Notes under the pieces: model-generated | What the model saw: only the letters and a program-made list of their open reading frames with translations | The model's database searches: none | What the model was told of the DNA's origin: nothing | Assembly (NCBI GenBank): GCA_900548225.1 | Contig: URJM01000071.1 | Coordinates: 1-9,168, forward strand | Length of the DNA: 9,168 nt | DNA from: an uncultured bacterium | GTDB lineage: Bacteria; Verrucomicrobiota; Lentisphaeria; Oligosphaerales; Oligosphaeraceae | Direction of reading: 5' to 3' | Program-made: the position numbers and the translations under genes | In this document: positions 6,565-9,168 of the stretch, piece after piece | Layout: each line of letters opens with the position of its first letter | Numbering within the stretch: position 1 is the stretch's first letter

Positions 6565-7389
6565 ATGAAAAAACACTTCACTCTCATCGAGCTGCTGGTG
6601 GTCATTGCCATCATCGCAATCCTGGCCTCCATGCTGCTGCCGGCACTCTCCAAGGCACGCGAGAAGGCACGCGCCATCTCCTGCACCAACAACCTGAAGC
6701 AAATCCAGCTGGGAAACCTCCTCTACGCCAACGACTACGACGACTACCTCAGCTTCATCACGTTCCTCGCAAACGCAACCGCCCCGGAAGGCATGAAGAA
6801 CGACAAGGATGGATATACCTGGTACAGCGTAAACCCGCTCATCCCAGGAACCCCCATGACATACGGGCAATGGTGCGAGAAGGACCCAGCCGCCGATGAC
6901 GAGGTGGAGGGGGGAGCAGACAAGAGCTCCTGGCACAAGATCCTGCTGTGCCCGTCATGCCCCACTGACGACCGCATCCGGCTCGGAAATATCTCCTACG
7001 GCGCAAGCGTCGGCGCAGGATACAGCAAGCTGCTGCAGTTCTGGGGAACCATGACCGACTGGGGCGCCGGCGCAGACTGGCACCGCGTGGGCTCCATCAA
7101 GTACCCCAGCATCCACGTCAACTACCTGGACGGCAACCGCAAGACCATCGACTGGGAACAATACTCCTACGCCCCCATGAACGTCTACCCGAAGCATGTC
7201 TGCCAAAGGCCTGACAACTACTTCCGCCACGGCAAGGCACTCAACCTCAGCATGACCGACGGGCACGTGGAGGCAGTCAACCAGAACAAGACCACGCTCG
7301 TCGACCCCAAGACTGGCGTCCAATACTTCCGCAGCGACTTCTACTGGATGCCAAACGTGAACCGCCCCGAAGGCGACAAGTTCCGCTAG
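6565..7389 (+). CDS. Type II secretion/type IV pilus-like pseudopilin with H-X9-DG motif
   Basis: This 274-residue protein opens with a type III (prepilin) signal: MKKH, then FTLIELLVVIAIIAILA, with the conserved Glu at position 5 of the expected mature chain (Glu9). The first 25 or so residues form the hydrophobic helix of a pilin. The rest is a large soluble head. Near the C-terminus, His222 and Asp232-Gly233 form the H-X9-DG pattern (RHGKALNLSMTDGHVEAV) of prepilin-processing-associated proteins abundant in Planctomycetota, Verrucomicrobiota and Lentisphaerota. Function in those groups is unknown; an envelope or secretion role is inferred. The residue before the cleavage point is His, not the usual Gly. 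A weak AAGG lies 4 bases before the ATG. Asn codons are almost all AAC, suggesting high expression. It is a single-gene unit between a strong promoter and tandem hairpins. Confidence 0.92.
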   Translation: MKKHFTLIELLVVIAIIAILASMLLPALSKAREKARAISCTNNLKQIQLGNLLYANDYDDYLSFITFLANATAPEGMKNDKDGYTWYSVNPLIPGTPMTYGQWCEKDPAADDEVEGGADKSSWHKILLCPSCPTDDRIRLGNISYGASVGAGYSKLLQFWGTMTDWGAGADWHRVGSIKYPSIHVNYLDGNRKTIDWEQYSYAPMNVYPKHVCQRPDNYFRHGKALNLSMTDGHVEAVNQNKTTLVDPKTGVQYFRSDFYWMPNVNRPEGDKFR

Positions 7390-7406
7390 ACCAGCAGACA
7401 TCCCAC

Positions 7407-7435
7407 GGCGCGTCCGGCATCGCCTCGGATGCGCC
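7407..7435 (+). terminator. First of two tandem hairpins after the pseudopilin gene
   Basis: GGCGCGTCCG (7407-7416) pairs with CGGATGCGCC (7426-7435) in a 10-bp stem with one G-T wobble and a 9-base loop. It begins 17 bases after the stop codon. No T-run follows, so alone it would be a weak terminator or a 3'-end stabiliser. Confidence 0.5.
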
Positions 7436-7444
7436 AGCAAACCC

Positions 7445-7492
7445 AGGCGCGGCTTGACGGCTACACCACCGTCATCCCGCGCTTGATTGTTT
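7445..7492 (+). terminator. Second hairpin with T-rich tail, likely pseudopilin terminator
   Basis: The outer arms AGGCGCGG (7445-7452) and CCGCGCTT (7477-7484) pair with one wobble, and the inner arms TGACGG (7455-7460) and CCGTCA (7469-7474) pair around an 8-base loop, separated by a 2x2 internal mismatch. The T-rich TTGATTGTTTCT overlaps the end of the right arm and continues past it. This is the most terminator-like element in the window and should separate the pseudopilin gene from the downstream GH127 gene. Confidence 0.55.
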
Positions 7493-7532
7493 CTGCCCCG
7501 AAGCCTCTTCGCCAGAGCGCACTGTTCTACAA

Positions 7533-7566
7533 AAAAACTACCGTTTTTGGCCACTGCGCGTATGAT
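7533..7566 (+). promoter_or_regulatory. Weak candidate promoter/operator for the GH127-like gene
   Basis: A 6-bp dyad AAAAAC/GTTTTT (7533-7538/7543-7548, spacer TACC) lies just ahead of a -10-like TATGAT at 7561-7566. A clear -35 at the right distance is lacking, so transcription may need an activator bound at the dyad. A leader of about 70 bases would follow, pyrimidine-rich and without a Shine-Dalgarno sequence. Confidence 0.3.
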
Positions 7567-7643
7567 TCCGAGGTAAATTTTGTCCCACGTCGAAATACCC
7601 TTGCCCGCCACCTACACACACTGCCTCCCTCAATTCCCATATC

Positions 7644-9168
7644 ATGGATAAATACCGCGAGTGCCAGCTGAAGGACGTCCGCCTGGAAGGCGTCCTTGGA
7701 GCCAAGATGTCCCGCTTCTTCCAGCATCGCATCCTCTCCGACTTTGCCAGGACGGAGATTATCGGCGAGGCGCGCTGCCCCATTGAAAACCGCGACGACG
7801 ACCTTGGCATGAAGGCTGGAGGCAGGTGGCGCGGCGAGTTCTGGGGAAAGCAGATGCTCAGCGCCGCACGCGTCGCCGACTACACACGCGACCCCGAGCT
7901 CATGGATTTCATCGTGAAGGAGTGCCGCCGAGTCATCTCATTCCAGGACGAGGACGGATACCTGGGTTCCTACACCGACAAGGAACGGGTCGCATTCACC
8001 CCCGAGACCCTAAAGATCATCATGGAGGATCCCGCCTTCGGCTGGACATGCCTCTGGAATCTCTGGAACAGGAAATACCTGATCTGGGCAATGCTGATGG
8101 CATACAAGGTCACGGGGGAAAAGGATATCCTCGACAGCGTCCGGCGCCAAATGGACCAGTGGATCGAAATGATGCACCGACTGGGCGTCAGCCTCTGCGA
8201 CACCGGAAGCACGGAATTCCTCGGAGTGGCGTCAATGTCGGTCCTCAAGCCACTCGTCATGCTCTATGAGGAGACACAGGACAGGAAATACCTGGACTAT
8301 GCCGCCGAAATGCTCCCCGACTGGGACCGCGAAGACGGGACAGGGGTGAATTTCTTCCGAAATGCCTTCCTGGACAAGCCACTCTACCAATGGATTCCAA
8401 AACCCGCAATCTGGGCAAAGTCATACGAGCTGATGAGCTGCCTGGACGGACTGCTGGAATACTACCGCGCCACTGGCGAAAAACGATGCCTCGACACTGT
8501 CGCAGCCATCCACGACAATCTCGCGAAGAGCGAGGCAAATCCCATCGGAGACGTGGGATATGTGGACAAGTTCATCGGCGCGGCAGAATACCCAAATGCC
8601 GCCACGGAACTCTGCGACACCATCCACTGGATAAGACTCTCATACGACCTGTTCCTCATCACGGGAAAGGACAAGTATCTCGACGACATGGAGGTCGCAT
8701 ACCTTAACGCATTCCTGGGAGGAGTCTACCGCGACGGCACCTGGACGGCCTTCTCTGTCAGGGGAGCCGTCAGGCACGAGCCAAACTGGCAGTGCAACTG
8801 CGCATACAACCACTGCTGCGTCAACAATGCCCCACGCACATTCATGGACATGGCGGCGGCAACCGTCTCACGGGACGCAGAAGGCGTCTTCCAGGTGAAT
8901 TTCTACCAGGACGCCACCGCCACGCTGGACGGCGTCACCTTCCAAATCCGCGGCAACTACCCCGTCGGACACCATGTCACGGTGACTGTCAGCGACCCGG
9001 CCGCAAAGGTCCGCTTCCGCAAGCCGGGATGGTGCCCGAACATGGATGTCAAGAGGGCGGGCGACGCGTATGTCCTGACATTCGACATGGCGCCGCGAAT
9101 CGTTGAACGCCCGCAGAAATGCCGCAAGGACGACGACAACATCCTCTTCATTGATGCCAGCAAGGAGT
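7644..9168 (+). CDS. GH127-like (DUF1680) beta-L-arabinofuranosidase-type glycoside hydrolase (3' truncated)
   Basis: An open frame begins at the ATG at 7644 and continues without stop for 508 codons to the window edge. The product resembles GH127/DUF1680 enzymes, which are usually about 600-700 residues, so a C-terminal beta-sandwich portion is missing. The (alpha/alpha)-barrel is seen in repeated helix pairs such as WAMLMAYKVTGEKDIL (148-163) and LLEYYRATGEKRCLD (270-284). The zinc-site pattern of characterised GH127 enzymes is kept: Glu322-x-Cys324 (TELCDTIHW) and Cys391-Cys392 (HCCVNNAPR). These enzymes remove terminal beta-L-arabinofuranose, or related sugars, from plant glycans through a cysteine-glutamate mechanism. 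No signal peptide is visible, so it is probably cytoplasmic and acts on imported oligosaccharides. No Shine-Dalgarno sequence precedes the start, but the start gives the expected N-terminus (QLKDVRLEG, preceding the barrel). The exact substrate is uncertain. Confidence 0.82.
   Translation, partial: MDKYRECQLKDVRLEGVLGAKMSRFFQHRILSDFARTEIIGEARCPIENRDDDLGMKAGGRWRGEFWGKQMLSAARVADYTRDPELMDFIVKECRRVISFQDEDGYLGSYTDKERVAFTPETLKIIMEDPAFGWTCLWNLWNRKYLIWAMLMAYKVTGEKDILDSVRRQMDQWIEMMHRLGVSLCDTGSTEFLGVASMSVLKPLVMLYEETQDRKYLDYAAEMLPDWDREDGTGVNFFRNAFLDKPLYQWIPKPAIWAKSYELMSCLDGLLEYYRATGEKRCLDTVAAIHDNLAKSEANPIGDVGYVDKFIGAAEYPNAATELCDTIHWIRLSYDLFLITGKDKYLDDMEVAYLNAFLGGVYRDGTWTAFSVRGAVRHEPNWQCNCAYNHCCVNNAPRTFMDMAAATVSRDAEGVFQVNFYQDATATLDGVTFQIRGNYPVGHHVTVTVSDPAAKVRFRKPGWCPNMDVKRAGDAYVLTFDMAPRIVERPQKCRKDDDNILFIDASKE

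Noticed and set aside
6955..7611. 218-codon open frame on the - strand over the pseudopilin gene and its terminators
   Set aside because: The product is Val/Ala/Gly-rich shadow sequence and would have to span two strong hairpins.
7826..8269. 147-codon open frame on the + strand
   Set aside because: It is a frame-shifted shadow inside the GH127 gene; its product is Arg/Pro/His-rich without any motif.
1..9168. CRISPR arrays, tRNA or rRNA genes, transposases, phage genes
   Set aside because: No regularly spaced repeats, cloverleaf-like segments, rRNA signatures or transposase motifs were seen on either strand by eye.

Overview
The window looks like a chromosomal segment of a GC-rich bacterium of the Lentisphaerota/Verrucomicrobiota/Planctomycetota group, most likely Lentisphaerota (Victivallis-like). 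This rests on a pseudopilin of the FTLIELLVVIAIIAILA type with a C-terminal H-X9-DG motif, a long exported DUF4838-type protein with carbohydrate-binding modules, and a GxDLY/SGNH hydrolase. These families are strongly expanded in that group. The taxonomic call is inference; no rRNA or other marker gene is present.

Left block (1-2562, + strand): the C-terminal two thirds of a GltD/NfnB-type NADPH-dependent flavoprotein (glutamate synthase small subunit-like), cut by the window start. It is followed by a 100-residue PQ-loop/SemiSWEET-like membrane protein and a cytoplasmic SGNH-family esterase with an N-terminal GxDLY domain. The two short genes lack a visible Shine-Dalgarno sequence, and each has a small hairpin just ahead of its start codon.

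Middle block (2635-6291, - strand): a probable two-gene operon, transcribed right to left. It holds a WaaP/InaA-like small kinase followed 24 bases later by a 992-residue exported DUF4838 protein with an alpha-glucuronidase-like N-terminal domain and two carbohydrate-binding-like modules. A 14-bp stem-loop separates this operon from the converging esterase gene. The last module of the DUF4838 protein carries a Pro/Gly/Ser-rich in-frame segment (3049-3114) whose DNA is full of dyads and looks like an inserted repeat element.

Right block (6292-9168): a 273-bp AT-rich divergent intergenic region with A-tracts, a 7-1-7 palindrome and a good sigma70-type promoter drives a pseudopilin gene (6565-7389). 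Two tandem hairpins follow it. Then comes a GH127-like (DUF1680, beta-L-arabinofuranosidase-type) gene starting at 7644, which keeps the Glu/Cys/Cys-Cys zinc-site pattern and runs off the window end.

Together the esterase, the DUF4838 protein and the GH127 enzyme suggest a locus for degrading a complex plant or host glycan, with outer steps by exported proteins and inner steps in the cytoplasm. The pseudopilin may belong to an envelope or secretion apparatus co-expressed with such loci. No CRISPR array, tRNA, rRNA, transposase or phage gene was seen. I did not find convincing evidence of a wholly new system; the intragenic repeat insertion and the kinase-DUF4838 pairing are the points most worth following.
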